From positions 18,562 to 82,561 of the forward strand of contig PHCS01000005.1 in NCBI GenBank assembly GCA_002840845.1: a stretch of DNA of 64,000 bases, written 5' to 3'. This DNA is from Betaproteobacteria bacterium HGW-Betaproteobacteria-14. GTDB taxonomy: Bacteria; Pseudomonadota; Gammaproteobacteria; Burkholderiales; Rhodocyclaceae. Shown here one piece after another: positions 36,047 to 46,218 of the stretch (positions are counted from its first letter, which is position 1; every line of letters begins with the position of its first letter). The notes below the pieces were generated by a model. The model saw nothing but the letters and a program-made list of their open reading frames with translations, searched no databases and was not told where the DNA came from. Both the position numbers and the translations under genes were made by a program.

Positions 36047-38809
36047 TTATTTGTGGGTTTCCACCTGCATCAGGGGTTCGCTGCTGAGTTGGACGGGTGC
36101 CTTGGGTTTGCGACCCAGGCGGACTTCCATTTCAGCCGGGGGAGACACCGGAACCTTATCCCTGCTGGTTTCAACCATCACCAAGCCGCTTCCCTGCAGG
36201 GAGACGGATATATCCATCTGCGGCTTGACCGGGGCCGGCATGCTAGCCGCAACCGGCTCCGGTTCCGGTGTCGGGGCAGGCGCGGGGGGAGTGACATCCT
36301 CAGCTTTTTCCTGAGTATCCGTAACCGGGACGGGCGCCAATGCCGGTTCGAGAGGCATGCTGACAATGTCGTCTTCGGTGGCCTTGTCCTCGAAAGGAAG
36401 GGCAACGGGTGCCGGTGCCGACTCGAGGGCTGGCACTTCCGCAGCCACCGACTCCAAAGCAGCCACCGACTCCAAAGCAGCCACCGACTCCAAAGCAGCC
36501 ACCGACTCCAAAGCAGCCACCGGCTCCAATGTGGCCGCCGGCTCCAAAGACAAGGGGAATTGATCGGTTGCCAGTGGGGCAGTTTCAGGTGCCGTGGCGA
36601 CTCCTTCCCCATGAACGACATCGACTTGTACCGCTTCGGTTTCCTGCCCTACAGGCCGGCGTTCTGCACGGTCCCGGCCACGACCGCGACGACCGCGACG
36701 ACCGCGACGTTCTTCCTGCTGCTCAGGAGATGCGCCGGGTGCTGGCGACTCCAAAGCGCCCGAGGTGGGTGGTGTGGATGATTCGGTTGCCTGGGGCGGC
36801 CGTTGATCCTGAGTCCTTGGCTGGCGGGGTTGCCTCGGCTGGCGGGGTTCCTGCCCCTGTCGTTCCGCACGTTCGCCGCGCTCCTGCCGGTCAGGGCGCT
36901 CCTGACGCGGGCGGCGCTCACCCCGCGCTTCCTGATCAGGTCGCGGCGCTTGCTGGCCGCGCGGCTCCTGGCGACCGCGCTCACCACGATCCCGCCCGCG
37001 AGCGCGCTGGCTACGGCCTTCACGCGGCTGTTCGCGACGGGCCGGTGGTTCAACTTTGGCGACTGGCTCAGGCTCGGATTGCCGATTGCCACGGAACCAG
37101 CCGAATATCTTGTCTATGATGCCGAACTGCTCCATAGCACCAGATGGTGCGGCCTTGGGCGGTTGTACCGAGGCCTTGGGCTCGACCACAGGAGCCGGCT
37201 GGGACGGCGTAATGCCCCTGACTGCCGCCTCTGGACGGCTGGCGCGCGTCTCGGCCTGGGCTGAGGGCGGCTGATAGGCTTCGGTCGGGGGCGCCTCGAC
37301 CATCTTGTAGCTCGGCAAGGCCTGATCATCGATATTCAGCTGATCGTGGCGCAGTCGGACAATTTCGTGGGCCGGCGTCTCGAGATGGATATTCGGGATC
37401 AGGACGATATTTACCTTATGTCGCAATTCGATGGTACGGATGTCGTCGCGTTTCTCATTGAGCAAGAAAGTGGCGACATCGACCGGTATCTGCACGTGAA
37501 CGGCCCCGGTGTTCTCTTTCATCGCCTCCTCTTCGAGGATGCGCAGGATGTGCAAGGCGGCAGATTCGGTGCTGCGTATGTGGCCCGTGCCAGTGCAGCG
37601 CGGACAGGGGATATAGGTCATTTCCGCCAGCGCAGGACGCAGCCGCTGTCGAGACAGTTCAAGCAGGCCGAAGCGTGAAATCTTGCCGGTTTGGACGCGG
37701 GCACGGTCGAAGTGCAGCGCATCGCGCAGGCGGTTTTCAACTTCGCGCTGGGCGCGCGGACTTTCCATGTCGATGAAGTCTATGACGATGAGGCCGCCCA
37801 GGTCGCGCAGTCGCAACTGGCGTGCGATTTCGTCGGCCGCCTCGAGGTTGGTGCGCAGCGCAGTTTCCTCGATGTCGGCACCCCGCGTGGCACGTCCGGA
37901 GTTGACGTCGACGGAGACCAGTGCTTCGGTATGGTCAACCACTATAGCGCCGCCCGAGGGCAGCGTAACCTGGCGACCGAAGGCCGTTTCGATCTGGTGC
38001 TCAATCTGGAAGCGCGAGAAAAGCGGCACGTCATCGCTGTAGCGTTTCACGCGCGCCACATTTCCCGGCATGACGTGGCTCATGAACTGCTGCGCCTGCT
38101 CGTAGATGTCGTCGGTGTCGATGAGGATCTCGCCGATGTCGGGCTGGAAATAGTCGCGTATGGCGCGAATGACCAGACTGCCTTCCTGATAGATGAGGAA
38201 AGGTCCCTTTTGGCCGCCTGCAGCGCCCTCTATGGCGCGCCACAGTTGCATCAGGTAGTTGAGGTCCCACTGAAGTTCTTCGGCACTGCGGCCGATCCCG
38301 GCCGTACGTGCGATCAGACTCATGCCCTGCGGCACGTCGAGCTGATCCATGGCTTCGCGCAATTCGTTGCGATCTTCGCCCTCGATGCGACGCGATACAC
38401 CGCCACCACGGGGATTGTTGGGCATCAGGACCAGATAGCGTCCAGCCAGCGAAATGAATGTGGTGAGTGCCGCGCCCTTGTTGCCGCGCTCATCCTTGTC
38501 GACCTGGACGATGAGTTCCTGGCCTTCCTTGAGGGCTTCCTTGATGGTCGCGCGGTTTGGTTCAACGCCTTCACGAAAATTGGCGCGCGAGACTTCCTTG
38601 AAGGGGAGAAAGCCGTGCCTTTCAGCGCCGTAATCGACAAAGGCCGCTTCGAGGCTGGGCTCGATGCGGGTGATTACGGCCTTGTAGATGTTGCTCTTGC
38701 GTTGTTCCTTGGCGGCCGATTCGATGTCGAGGTCAATGAGTTTCTGGCCATCGACGATCGCGACGCGGAGTTCTTCGGCCTGCGTCGCATTGAACAGCAT
38801 GCGTTTCAT
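36047..38809 (-). CDS. rne: Ribonuclease E
   Basis: A 920-aa endoribonuclease and degradosome scaffold. The ATG at 38809 ([18 protein letters not shown]) is the conserved start; the longer frame is not. Order: S1 domain ([19 protein letters not shown]), 5'-sensor and DNase-I-like catalytic core ([17 protein letters not shown]), zinc-link [12 protein letters not shown], small domain, then an Arg-rich, Pro/Glu-rich disordered tail for RNA and protein contacts. The tail contains four perfect copies and two degenerate copies of an 18-bp repeat (VAALES). The gene is divergent from rluC, the usual bacterial arrangement. Confidence 0.96.
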   Translation of the reverse strand: MKRMLFNATQAEELRVAIVDGQKLIDLDIESAAKEQRKSNIYKAVITRIEPSLEAAFVDYGAERHGFLPFKEVSRANFREGVEPNRATIKEALKEGQELIVQVDKDERGNKGAALTTFISLAGRYLVLMPNNPRGGGVSRRIEGEDRNELREAMDQLDVPQGMSLIARTAGIGRSAEELQWDLNYLMQLWRAIEGAAGGQKGPFLIYQEGSLVIRAIRDYFQPDIGEILIDTDDIYEQAQQFMSHVMPGNVARVKRYSDDVPLFSRFQIEHQIETAFGRQVTLPSGGAIVVDHTEALVSVDVNSGRATRGADIEETALRTNLEAADEIARQLRLRDLGGLIVIDFIDMESPRAQREVENRLRDALHFDRARVQTGKISRFGLLELSRQRLRPALAEMTYIPCPRCTGTGHIRSTESAALHILRILEEEAMKENTGAVHVQIPVDVATFLLNEKRDDIRTIELRHKVNIVLIPNIHLETPAHEIVRLRHDQLNIDDQALPSYKMVEAPPTEAYQPPSAQAETRASRPEAAVRGITPSQPAPVVEPKASVQPPKAAPSGAMEQFGIIDKIFGWFRGNRQSEPEPVAKVEPPARREQPREGRSQRARGRDRGERGRQEPRGQQAPRPDQEARGERRPRQERPDRQERGERAERQGQEPRQPRQPRQPRTQDQRPPQATESSTPPTSGALESPAPGASPEQQEERRGRRGRRGRGRDRAERRPVGQETEAVQVDVVHGEGVATAPETAPLATDQFPLSLEPAATLEPVAALESVAALESVAALESVAALESVAAEVPALESAPAPVALPFEDKATEDDIVSMPLEPALAPVPVTDTQEKAEDVTPPAPAPTPEPEPVAASMPAPVKPQMDISVSLQGSGLVMVETSRDKVPVSPPAEMEVRLGRKPKAPVQLSSEPLMQVETHK
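36441..36548. repeat. Tandem 18-bp minisatellite inside rne
   Basis: Six head-to-tail copies of GCAGCCACCGACTCCAAA (plus-strand reading). Copies at 36441, 36459, 36477 and 36495 are identical; those at 36513 and 36531 have diverged. Each copy adds six residues to the RNase E tail and keeps the frame. Confidence 0.95.
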
Positions 38810-39158
38810 TGTTTCGTTCTCCCGCGCGCAAACACGGGAAGACAAACCGCATCCGGTTCTGTCGGATTGTATTAGTTTGGCTGGTTTGAAATCATCAAAG
38901 GCGTCAAGGGCAAACTAACTATTGGTTTGTCTTTTCGTCCTGAGGTACTGTCAGGACGGCATGTTTCGTGATCGTGTTGTGCTAAATGCGCGCAATTCAA
39001 GTAGTATCGCTGCTTCCGGTGAGCGAATTAACCTTTGTGCGGCTTGCTTGAGCCGGTTCAAAGCGGCTGCATCCAGTCGAGCCATCCAATGCCACTTCGG
39101 GTCATGGGGCGCGCATCCGGAACCAACCTGAATTATTCTTCATGGCGGGTCCCTCAAG
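38810..39158. other. rne/rluC divergent intergenic region
   Basis: About 350 bp hold the 5' leaders and promoters of rne (minus) and rluC (plus). In other proteobacteria the rne leader is long and autoregulatory, so a structured leader is likely here. I could not assign convincing -35/-10 pairs, and see no gene. Confidence 0.5.
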
Positions 39159-40166
39159 ATGGGCAAACCAGCCGGCAGTATATTCAAAATGAAGGAGTTA
39201 AGCAAAGCATCCGTTACCCGTCGGCGGATCGGCGATGAGGCGGATGGGCAGCGCATTGACAATTACTTGCTGCGTGTCTGCAAGGGCGTGCCGAAAAGCC
39301 ACGTCTATCGAATCCTCAGAAGCGGAGAAGTCCGGGTCAATAGCAAGCGGATCGGCCCCGAGTATCGGCTGCAGCTGGGCGACGAGGTGCGCATTCCGCC
39401 CTTGCAATTGATAGCTGACAGGAAACCAGCCGTTCCGGTCGGGCGGGAATATCGGATAGCTTACGAGGACGACGGGCTATTGGTAGTCGACAAGCCGGCC
39501 GGCATGGCTGTGCATGGCGGTAGCGGTGTGAGCTTCGGGGTCATCGAGCAGTTGCGCCGGCAAAGGCCGCAGGCGCGATTTCTCGAGCTTGCCCATCGTC
39601 TAGATCGTGAAACCTCAGGCCTGCTGCTGGTTGCGAAAAAGCGCTCGACATTGACCGCGCTGCACGACATGTTTCGCGCGGGACGCATCCAAAAACGCTA
39701 TATGGCCCTTGTCAAGGGCAGCTGGCGCGAGCCGCTGCGTCACGTCAGGCTCGCACTGCTCAGGCAGTTGACAGAAGAAGGCGAGCGCCGGGTCAGCGTG
39801 TCCCGGGAAGGCAAGGCGGCACATAGCATTGTGCGACTGCTTGCCCGCTGGGAAAATTTCAGCTTGGTCGAGGTTGAACTTGCAACCGGGCGAACGCATC
39901 AGATCCGCGTGCATCTGGCCCATCTGGGATACCCGATCTGCGGTGACGACAAGTATGGGGATTTTCCCCTGAACAAGAGCTTGCAAAAGCAGGGGCTCCA
40001 GCGCATGTTTTTGCATGCTGCACGGTTGGGGTTCGACCATCCCGCCTCCGGAGAACGGCTTGAATTGGCTTCAGCGCTGCCGGAGGATTTGCTGGTGTTT
40101 TTGAGGCGACTTGAAGAATGTGAGAAACGGGAGCATGGGCCGGAATTACCGCTTGGTGGTTTTTGA
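39159..40166 (+). CDS. rluC: 23S rRNA pseudouridine synthase C
   Basis: A 325-335-aa RluA-family enzyme that makes pseudouridines 955, 2504 and 2580 in 23S rRNA. An N-terminal S4 domain (DGQRIDNYLLRVCKGVPKSHVYRILRSGEVRVN) is followed by the catalytic motif HRLDRETSGLLL with the active Asp, and TGRTHQIRVH. The start could be 39159 or ATG 39189; neither has a clear ribosome site. The HAD gene overlaps its end. Confidence 0.94.
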   Translation: MGKPAGSIFKMKELSKASVTRRRIGDEADGQRIDNYLLRVCKGVPKSHVYRILRSGEVRVNSKRIGPEYRLQLGDEVRIPPLQLIADRKPAVPVGREYRIAYEDDGLLVVDKPAGMAVHGGSGVSFGVIEQLRRQRPQARFLELAHRLDRETSGLLLVAKKRSTLTALHDMFRAGRIQKRYMALVKGSWREPLRHVRLALLRQLTEEGERRVSVSREGKAAHSIVRLLARWENFSLVEVELATGRTHQIRVHLAHLGYPICGDDKYGDFPLNKSLQKQGLQRMFLHAARLGFDHPASGERLELASALPEDLLVFLRRLEECEKREHGPELPLGGF

Positions 40167-40791
40167 CTGGGACGGCACCCTGCTGGATTCGGCGGGGGCG
40201 ATCGTTGCCTGCATGCGTGCAGCGGCAATCGACCTTGACCTGCCTCCGCCGGACGAGAAAACTGCACGTCATGTCATAGGTCTGGGATTGCACGATGCTT
40301 TGTCGCAGGCCATGCCGGACGTGCCTTCCAGCGAGTATCAGAGGGTGGCGGAGCGGTATCGGCACCATTATCTTGCCCAGGATCATCAGCTATCCTTGTT
40401 TGCCGGAGCCCGAGAGTTGGTGGAAGAACTGTCCCAAACGGGATGTCTGCTGGGGGTAGCCACCGGTAAGAGCCGGCTTGGATTGAACCGAGCGCTGGAA
40501 ACCTCCGGCCTTAAGCGGTATTTTCATGCTACGCGTTGTGCCGACGAATGCAGTTCGAAACCCGCGCCTGACATGCTGCGGGAGATCATGGATGAGCTGG
40601 ACACGGTGCCAGATCAGACCTTGATGATCGGCGACACGATACATGACTTGCAGATGGCGAAAAATGCAGGAGTCGGTGCGCTTGCAGTCGGCTATGGCGC
40701 GCACTCTCGCGAGGTGTTGCAGGCAGAACGGCCGCTGGGCCTGTTTGACGAGTTTGCGCAATTGACGGAATGGCTGAGAAGACACGGATGA
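40135..40791 (+). CDS. HAD-family phosphatase (phosphoglycolate phosphatase-like)
   Basis: About 218 aa with HAD motif I FDWDGTLLDS (nucleophile Asp and acid Asp), a helical cap, motif II VATGKS, motif III Lys in SSKPAPDML and motif IV IGDTIHDLQMA. The N-terminal start is uncertain: ATG 40135, or GTG 40120, both inside the end of rluC. Homologues next to rluC are annotated as Gph-like hydrolases; exact substrate unproven. Confidence 0.88.
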   Translation: MGRNYRLVVFDWDGTLLDSAGAIVACMRAAAIDLDLPPPDEKTARHVIGLGLHDALSQAMPDVPSSEYQRVAERYRHHYLAQDHQLSLFAGARELVEELSQTGCLLGVATGKSRLGLNRALETSGLKRYFHATRCADECSSKPAPDMLREIMDELDTVPDQTLMIGDTIHDLQMAKNAGVGALAVGYGAHSREVLQAERPLGLFDEFAQLTEWLRRHG

Positions 40792-41117
40792 TATGCGCCA
40801 GTGACTCGCTGGCCAATGACGGCAAGGGCATACGCTTCGAGATTGCTACGGAATGCGGGCCGCAATCCGCGTTTGTTGTGCGTCATGACGGGAAGGCCTA
40901 TGCTTATCTCAACCGTTGCGCACATATCGGCATCGAACTGGACTGGCGGCCTGGGGAATTCTTCGACGATTCCGGGCTATACTTGGTTTGCGCTACGCAT
41001 GGCGCGACCTACCAGCCTGACACGGGTACGTGCATAGCAGGGCCATGCCGCGGCGCCCGCCTGACCCAACTAGCTGTCTACGAGCAGGATGGTGGCGTTT
41101 ATCTGAATAGAGAATGA
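40788..41117 (+). CDS. Rieske [2Fe-2S] ferredoxin-like protein
   Basis: About 109 aa (ATG 40788 forming an ATGA overlap with the previous stop; ATG 40770 is also possible). The Rieske ligands are Cys-His in NRCAHIGIELD and Cys-x2-His in VCATHGATY, and PCRGARL closes the fold. Such small proteins serve as soluble electron carriers or as assembly partners. It is co-directional with the HAD gene and sppA. Partner unknown. Confidence 0.87.
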   Translation: MICASDSLANDGKGIRFEIATECGPQSAFVVRHDGKAYAYLNRCAHIGIELDWRPGEFFDDSGLYLVCATHGATYQPDTGTCIAGPCRGARLTQLAVYEQDGGVYLNRE

Positions 41118-41123
41118 ATCGAC

Positions 41124-42080
41124 ATGCCTGACGCACCTGCTGACCACGATCCCGCCTGGGAGCGCAAGATCATCGAGAAACTCGCGCTGGAAACGCTTGC
41201 GGAACAGAAGCGCCGTCGCCGTTGGGGTATTTTCTTCAAGCTTCTTGGCTTCGGCTATCTGACTTTCCTGATTGTGGCACTTGGGGAGTGGGGGGGGGCC
41301 GCCGACAAGCTGGGCGATGGCAAGAAGCATACGGCTCTGATTCAGTTGAATGGTGTTATCAAACAGACTGGCGAGGCCAGCGCTGAAAAGATCACCGAGG
41401 CATTGCAGGCGGCCTTCAAGGACCGGGGTACGCAAGGGGTTATCCTGCGCATCAATAGCCCCGGCGGCAGCCCGGTGCAGTCTGGCATCATCAACGATGA
41501 AATTCGCCGTCTGCGCGCGAAGTATCCGGCCATTCCTCTATATGCCGTGGTGGAGGACGTCTGCGCATCTGGCGGCTATTACGTAGCGGCGGCAGCCGAC
41601 AGGATTTTCGTGGACAAGGCAAGCGTGGTTGGTTCGATTGGCGTACTGATGGACGGTTTCGGATTTACCGGAACAATGGATAAGCTGGGAGTCGAGCGCC
41701 GTTTGCTGACGGCGGGCCAAAACAAGGGTTTTCTTGACCCCTTCTCACCACAGGACGATCAGCACAAGCAACATGCTCAGATCCTGCTCGACGATATCCA
41801 CAAGCAGTTCATTGACGTTGTGCGCAAAGGGCGCGGCAAACGCCTCAAGGAGTCGCCAGAGTTGTTCAGCGGACTGATGTGGACTGGCGCCAGAAGCATC
41901 GAGCTTGGACTCACTGACGAACTTGGCAACGTGGAATATGTTGCACGGGAGGTGATCAAGGCCGAGGATATTCTCGACTACACGAGGCGAGCCAGCCTGA
42001 CCGAACGTTTTGCCAGGCAGTTCGGGGCGGACATGGCCGAGGGCATTATGAATCTCCTTGGCAAGACCTGGCTTAGGTAA
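41124..42080 (+). CDS. sppA: Signal peptide peptidase SppA (short form, S49)
   Basis: A 318-aa membrane-anchored serine protease of family S49 that degrades signal peptides. One N-terminal TM helix is at about 36-52 (FKLLGFGYLTFLIVALG). Protease domain motifs are RINSPGGSPVQSG, the catalytic Ser in CASGGYYVAAAAD, and GSIGVLMDGFGF. A run of nine G (41290-41298) encodes Trp-Gly-Gly just after the membrane helix; slippage there would truncate the enzyme. Confidence 0.9.
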   Translation: MPDAPADHDPAWERKIIEKLALETLAEQKRRRRWGIFFKLLGFGYLTFLIVALGEWGGAADKLGDGKKHTALIQLNGVIKQTGEASAEKITEALQAAFKDRGTQGVILRINSPGGSPVQSGIINDEIRRLRAKYPAIPLYAVVEDVCASGGYYVAAAADRIFVDKASVVGSIGVLMDGFGFTGTMDKLGVERRLLTAGQNKGFLDPFSPQDDQHKQHAQILLDDIHKQFIDVVRKGRGKRLKESPELFSGLMWTGARSIELGLTDELGNVEYVAREVIKAEDILDYTRRASLTERFARQFGADMAEGIMNLLGKTWLR

Positions 42081-42794
42081 TCAGCGCGCCAGCAGCAGGA
42101 AGACGGTGGGTTTCTTCTCGATTGCGGGGACCGGACCGCTACGCCAGACATCGATCTGCTTTGTCTCGATTTTTTCCATTGCCGTCGTCAATTCCGTTGC
42201 CAAACAGAGCAGCGTGCCGGGCTGGCAGTTCAGCAGGAGGGCGCTGAATAGCGCCGCGTTGCGGTAGGGCGTCTCGATGAATATCTGCGTCCTGCCTTCC
42301 CTGCGGGATTCCCGTTCCAATTCTGCGATGCGTCTGCCGCGTTCCGGTTCGCGCAAAGGCAGATACCCATGAAATGCGAAGCATTGCCCATTCAGACCGG
42401 AGGCCATCAGTGCCAGCAACAGGCTGGAGGGCCCCACCAGTGGCGCCACTCGGATACCTGATGCGTGTGCCGCGCGCACCAGCAAGGCGCCAGGGTCAGC
42501 GACTGCTGGTGCGCCTGCTTCGGACATCAGGCCGGCAGAGCGACCTTCGACCAGGGGAGCAAGCAGGGCATCGAATTCGGCCTGTAAAGGTTCTCGTGGC
42601 AACACACGTATGTCGATGTCCTGGATAGGGTGGTCGACTTCAATGTGTTTGAGCTCGGCCCGCGCGGATTTGGCGTTCTCGACAATGAAATAGCGCAGGC
42701 TACGTGCAATGTGCAGTACCTCTGCCGGGAATACGGTATTGGATTTGCTCTCGCCAAGAGAGGCGGGAACGAGGTATAGCGTTCCCGCAGGCAT
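42081..42794 (-). CDS. RsmI-like tetrapyrrole-methylase-fold SAM methyltransferase
   Basis: A 237-aa protein starting at ATG 42794 ([16 protein letters not shown]), with the TP-methylase fold seen in RsmI. It has GLMSEAGAPAVADPGALLV, the SAM-site region VAPLVGPSSLLLALMASGL, and FIETPYRN. It is shorter than RsmI (about 280) and starts differently, so it is probably the paralogue found beside maf in beta- and gammaproteobacteria. Its ATG overlaps the maf stop (TAATG). Confidence 0.85.
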   Translation of the reverse strand: MPAGTLYLVPASLGESKSNTVFPAEVLHIARSLRYFIVENAKSARAELKHIEVDHPIQDIDIRVLPREPLQAEFDALLAPLVEGRSAGLMSEAGAPAVADPGALLVRAAHASGIRVAPLVGPSSLLLALMASGLNGQCFAFHGYLPLREPERGRRIAELERESRREGRTQIFIETPYRNAALFSALLLNCQPGTLLCLATELTTAMEKIETKQIDVWRSGPVPAIEKKPTVFLLLAR

Positions 42795-43372
42795 TAGGGG
42801 ACTTGCATGCCTTCGGCACGCAGCATCCTGCATAGGGCAATCAATGGCAGGCCAATGAGGGCATTGGGATCATCGCCCCGGATGCTGGACAGCAGAGAGA
42901 TGCCCAAACCCTCGGACTTGGCACTGCCTGCACAGTGATAAGGCTGCTCTTTGTCCAGATAGCGTTCGATCTCTTCATCGCTCAATTGTCGAAACGCCAC
43001 CTCGGTAGGCACGCCGCAGACCTGGCTTCGGCCGGTAGCACTATTCAGGAGGCACAATCCGGTATGGAACGTTACTGTGCGTCCGCTCATCAAACGCAAC
43101 TGCTCGATAGCCCGCTCCCTCACTAGTGGTTTCCCGAAGCGTTGGTTGGCCACGAAAGCCACCTGATCGCTGCCGATGATAAGGGCATCCGGGAAGCGGC
43201 TGGCAACGGCCATGGCCTTGGCAACAGCAAGCCTTTCGGCCGTGGCCGAGGGGGGTTCTTCCGGCAATACGGATTCGTCGGCCTGCGGATCGGCAACATC
43301 AAAGCGGACCAGTAGGCGCGCCAGTAATTCTCGGCGATAGAGGGAAGTAGAAGCAAGGACAAGGGTGGGCAT
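42794..43372 (-). CDS. Maf/YceF nucleotide pyrophosphatase
   Basis: A 192-aa Maf-family nucleoside triphosphate pyrophosphatase. It has the substrate loop [12 protein letters not shown], the metal-binding [12 protein letters not shown] block and IIGSDQVA with the catalytic Asp. Position divergent from yceD-rpmF matches YceF, the m7GTP-specific type. Overlaps the methylase start by one base. Confidence 0.92.
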   Translation of the reverse strand: MPTLVLASTSLYRRELLARLLVRFDVADPQADESVLPEEPPSATAERLAVAKAMAVASRFPDALIIGSDQVAFVANQRFGKPLVRERAIEQLRLMSGRTVTFHTGLCLLNSATGRSQVCGVPTEVAFRQLSDEEIERYLDKEQPYHCAGSAKSEGLGISLLSSIRGDDPNALIGLPLIALCRMLRAEGMQVP

Positions 43373-43403
43373 TGGATTTGTCCGAATTCCGGATGTTATT
43401 CTT

Positions 43404-43433
43404 TTGACAGGAAAAGTCTTGAAATGATATCAT
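43404..43433 (+). promoter_or_regulatory. Strong sigma70 promoter for yceD-rpmF-plsX-fab
   Basis: TTGACA (43404-43409), an 18-bp spacer, TATCAT (43428-43433). Predicted transcription start is about 43440, only a few bases ahead of the first ATG of yceD (43443). Confidence 0.65.
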
Positions 43434-43442
43434 TTCGCGCTT

Positions 43443-43943
43443 ATGTCGCAACGAGGCATGGTTATAGACAGCCTTGAGTTTGCTCGCCGGCATGGGACGT
43501 TGTCCGGTCGCCTGCAGCTGGGCTCGTTGCCACGTCTCGGTGAAGTGCTATTCGATGCTTCCGGTAGTCTGAGTTTCGACGTGATTGGCGAAACAGTGGG
43601 GAGCGAAGCCTTCCTGGCCCTGAAGCTTGGTGGGCAGATGCGACTTACTTGCCAGCGTTGTTTGGGGGCGTTTGAGTTTGCTTTAAGCGCATCCAACCGG
43701 TTGTTGTTGATCGAGGCGGGTTCGCCTTGGCCCGATGCTGGTCAAGTTGGTGGATTGGAGGATGAGGTCTGCGATGCGATTGAGGCTTCGCGCGAAATGG
43801 ATCTTGTCCCACTGATAGAGGAAGAGATTCTGCTTGCCTTGCCCATCTCGCCGAAGCATGAGCGTTGTGAGCGACCGGAGTCAGTGGCGGCCTCAGTAGA
43901 GGGTTCCCCATTTGCGCGGTTGGCACGGCTAAAGCGTAGCTAG
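43443..43943 (+). CDS. yceD: YceD family (DUF177), 23S rRNA accumulation protein
   Basis: A 166-aa DUF177 protein. The diagnostic cluster is MRLTCQRCLGAFEF (CxxC), then the acidic middle and the terminal PLIEEEILLALPISPKHE. In E. coli the homologue is needed for normal 23S rRNA levels. ATG 43443 or 43458 may be the true start; the promoter leaves almost no leader for the first. It is always upstream of rpmF. Confidence 0.92.
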   Translation: MSQRGMVIDSLEFARRHGTLSGRLQLGSLPRLGEVLFDASGSLSFDVIGETVGSEAFLALKLGGQMRLTCQRCLGAFEFALSASNRLLLIEAGSPWPDAGQVGGLEDEVCDAIEASREMDLVPLIEEEILLALPISPKHERCERPESVAASVEGSPFARLARLKRS

Positions 43944-43973
43944 TTTTTTGATAAAGTTTTTGAGGAGCACACC

Positions 43974-44153
43974 ATGGCTGTCCAACAGAACAAGAAGTCG
44001 CCTTCGAAGCGTGGCATGCGTCGCGCTCACGACTTCCTGACCAATCCGCCTCTGGCCGTAGAGCCGACCACCGGGGAAACTCATCTGCGCCACCACATAA
44101 GCCAGAGCGGCTATTATCGCGGCAAGAAGGTCGTCAAGACCAAGGACGAGTAA
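43974..44153 (+). CDS. rpmF: 50S ribosomal protein L32
   Basis: A 59-aa protein, [20 protein letters not shown] at the start, with a GAGGAG ribosome site. The sequence is the standard L32, and the position between yceD and plsX is conserved in proteobacteria. It has no zinc-binding Cys residues (the C-minus form). Confidence 0.97.
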   Translation: MAVQQNKKSPSKRGMRRAHDFLTNPPLAVEPTTGETHLRHHISQSGYYRGKKVVKTKDE

Positions 44154-44222
44154 TTCCTGGCCGGGGGCACCCACTGCGTGGTGATGCCGTCGCCTATTTC
44201 CACTTGAACTCATAACGCGTCG

Positions 44223-45242
44223 ATGGACGTTACCATCGCGATCGATTGCATGGGCGGCGATTTCGGACCTACCGTTACGCTGCCAGCGGTAATTCGCTTT
44301 CTGCACCATGACCTTAATGCCGGAGTCATTCTGGTCGGCTTGCCAGCTGAGTTGGAGGGGGCCGTAGTTAAGGCTAAGCCGCGTTTCGGCGACAGGCTGC
44401 GATTTCGTGCAGCCACAGAAGTGGTCGGCATGAATGATCCAATTGCCGTCGCGCTGCGCATCAAGAAGAATTCCTCGATGCGGGTGGCGGTCGATCTGGT
44501 CAAGTCCGGCGAAGCGCAGGCGGCCGTCTCGGCAGGAAACACGGGTGCGTTGATGGCGATATCCCGTTTTGTCCTCAAGACCTTGCCTGGTATCGACCGA
44601 CCCGCCATTGCCAGCATTCTGCCGACCATGCGGGGCTATACCTATGTCCTGGACTTGGGGGCCAATGTGGATTGCGAAGCGCAACATCTTCTGCAATTCG
44701 GCATCATGGCCGACTTGCTGGTCTCTGCAGTGGAGCACAAGGAGCGTCCCACGATCGGTTTGCTCAACATCGGCGAAGAGGATATCAAGGGCAACGAAGT
44801 GGTAAAGCAGGCCGGTGAATTGCTCAAGGAGAGCGGTTTGAATTTTTACGGCAATGTCGAAGGCAATGATATCTATAAGGGTACGACGGATATTGTGGTT
44901 TGCGATGGCTTCGTCGGCAATGTCCTGTTGAAAACATCAGAGGGACTGGCCCATATGGTTGCCACTTTCCTTCGCGAAGAGTTCAGCCGCAATCCATTAA
45001 GGAAGCTCGCCGCGCTATTCGCTTTGCCGGCGCTCAATGGTTTCAAGAAACGCGTCGATCCACGTCGCTACAATGGTGCCAGCCTGCTCGGATTGCGTGG
45101 CATCGTAGTCAAGAGCCATGGCTCGGCCGATGAAATGGCTTTTATCAAAGCCATTGAAAGAGCGGCTGAAGCAGCACGCAATCGGCTTGTCGAGCGCATC
45201 AGCGAACGCATGATGCGGAATTCGCCACAATTGGTTCAGTAG
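44223..45242 (+). CDS. plsX: Phosphate acyltransferase PlsX
   Basis: A 339-aa enzyme converting acyl-ACP to acyl-phosphate for phospholipid synthesis. It opens with [12 protein letters not shown] and has [19 protein letters not shown], and [14 protein letters not shown]. It follows rpmF by 69 bp and abuts fabH directly. Confidence 0.97.
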   Translation: MDVTIAIDCMGGDFGPTVTLPAVIRFLHHDLNAGVILVGLPAELEGAVVKAKPRFGDRLRFRAATEVVGMNDPIAVALRIKKNSSMRVAVDLVKSGEAQAAVSAGNTGALMAISRFVLKTLPGIDRPAIASILPTMRGYTYVLDLGANVDCEAQHLLQFGIMADLLVSAVEHKERPTIGLLNIGEEDIKGNEVVKQAGELLKESGLNFYGNVEGNDIYKGTTDIVVCDGFVGNVLLKTSEGLAHMVATFLREEFSRNPLRKLAALFALPALNGFKKRVDPRRYNGASLLGLRGIVVKSHGSADEMAFIKAIERAAEAARNRLVERISERMMRNSPQLVQ

Positions 45243-46202
45243 ATGCATGCGCGTATAACCGGCACGGGCAGTTACCTGCCCCACTTGGCGTTGTCCAATA
45301 CCGATCTGGTGAAGCGCGGTGTTGATACGTCGGATGAATGGATCGTCGAACGAACGGGCATTCGCAGCCGACACATTGCCGAAGAGGGTCAGATGGCAAG
45401 CGACCTGGCTGTCGAAGCCAGCCTGAGCGCCATCGCTGCCGCTGGCATATCTGCCGAGAAAATCGATCTCATCATTCTTGCCACATCGACTCCCGACTAT
45501 ATCTTTCCTAGCACGGCCTGTCTGCTTCAGTCGAAACTTGGGATCAGCGGCGCTGCCGCATTCGACGTGCAAGCGGTCTGCAGCGGCTTCATCTATGCGC
45601 TGACCGTGGCGGAGAAGTTCATTCATTCTGGCAGCCATCGGTGTGCGCTGGTCGTTGGAACCGAAGTGTTCTCGCGCATACTTGATTGGAGTGACCGGGG
45701 AACCTGCGTCCTGTTCGGAGATGGCGCCGGCGCGGTGATCCTGGAAGCGAGTGAAGAGCCGGGCATTTTGGCCAGTGCATTGCATGCGGATGGCGCGCAT
45801 CATGGCATTCTCGAGGTGCCGGGCAATGTATGCGACGGCAAAGTGGTTGGACTGCCGTTCGTAAAAATGGATGGACCTGCAGTATTCAAGTTTGCCGTCA
45901 AGGTCTTGGCTGAGGTCGCACGAGAGGTACTAGATCGAGCCGGCATGGATGATGCCGCACTTGATTGGCTCATCCCCCATCAAGCGAATATCCGGATCAT
46001 CCAATCGACCGCAAAAAAGCTGGGGTTGGCGATGGATAAAGTCATAACCACCGTGGACAGGCACGGCAACACTTCGGCCGCGTCGATTCCGTTGGCGCTG
46101 GATGTGGCGGTGAGGGATGGACGAATCAAGCCGGGCCATACGTTGATGCTGGAAGGAGTCGGCGGAGGCTTTACTTGGGGCGCAGTAGTCCTCAAATTCT
46201 GA
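45243..46202 (+). CDS. fabH: 3-oxoacyl-ACP synthase III
   Basis: A 319-aa condensing enzyme that starts fatty acid synthesis from acetyl-CoA and malonyl-ACP. It has catalytic Cys113 ([14 protein letters not shown]), the His/Asn pair in [10 protein letters not shown] and HGNTSAAS, and the usual opening ITGTGSYLP. It begins right after the plsX stop. Confidence 0.97.
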   Translation: MHARITGTGSYLPHLALSNTDLVKRGVDTSDEWIVERTGIRSRHIAEEGQMASDLAVEASLSAIAAAGISAEKIDLIILATSTPDYIFPSTACLLQSKLGISGAAAFDVQAVCSGFIYALTVAEKFIHSGSHRCALVVGTEVFSRILDWSDRGTCVLFGDGAGAVILEASEEPGILASALHADGAHHGILEVPGNVCDGKVVGLPFVKMDGPAVFKFAVKVLAEVAREVLDRAGMDDAALDWLIPHQANIRIIQSTAKKLGLAMDKVITTVDRHGNTSAASIPLALDVAVRDGRIKPGHTLMLEGVGGGFTWGAVVLKF

Positions 46203-46218
46203 TGATTGCCAATTAGAC

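Noticed and set aside
36441..36548. CRISPR-like array
   Set aside because: The repeats are contiguous without spacers and encode an in-frame peptide repeat in RNase E.
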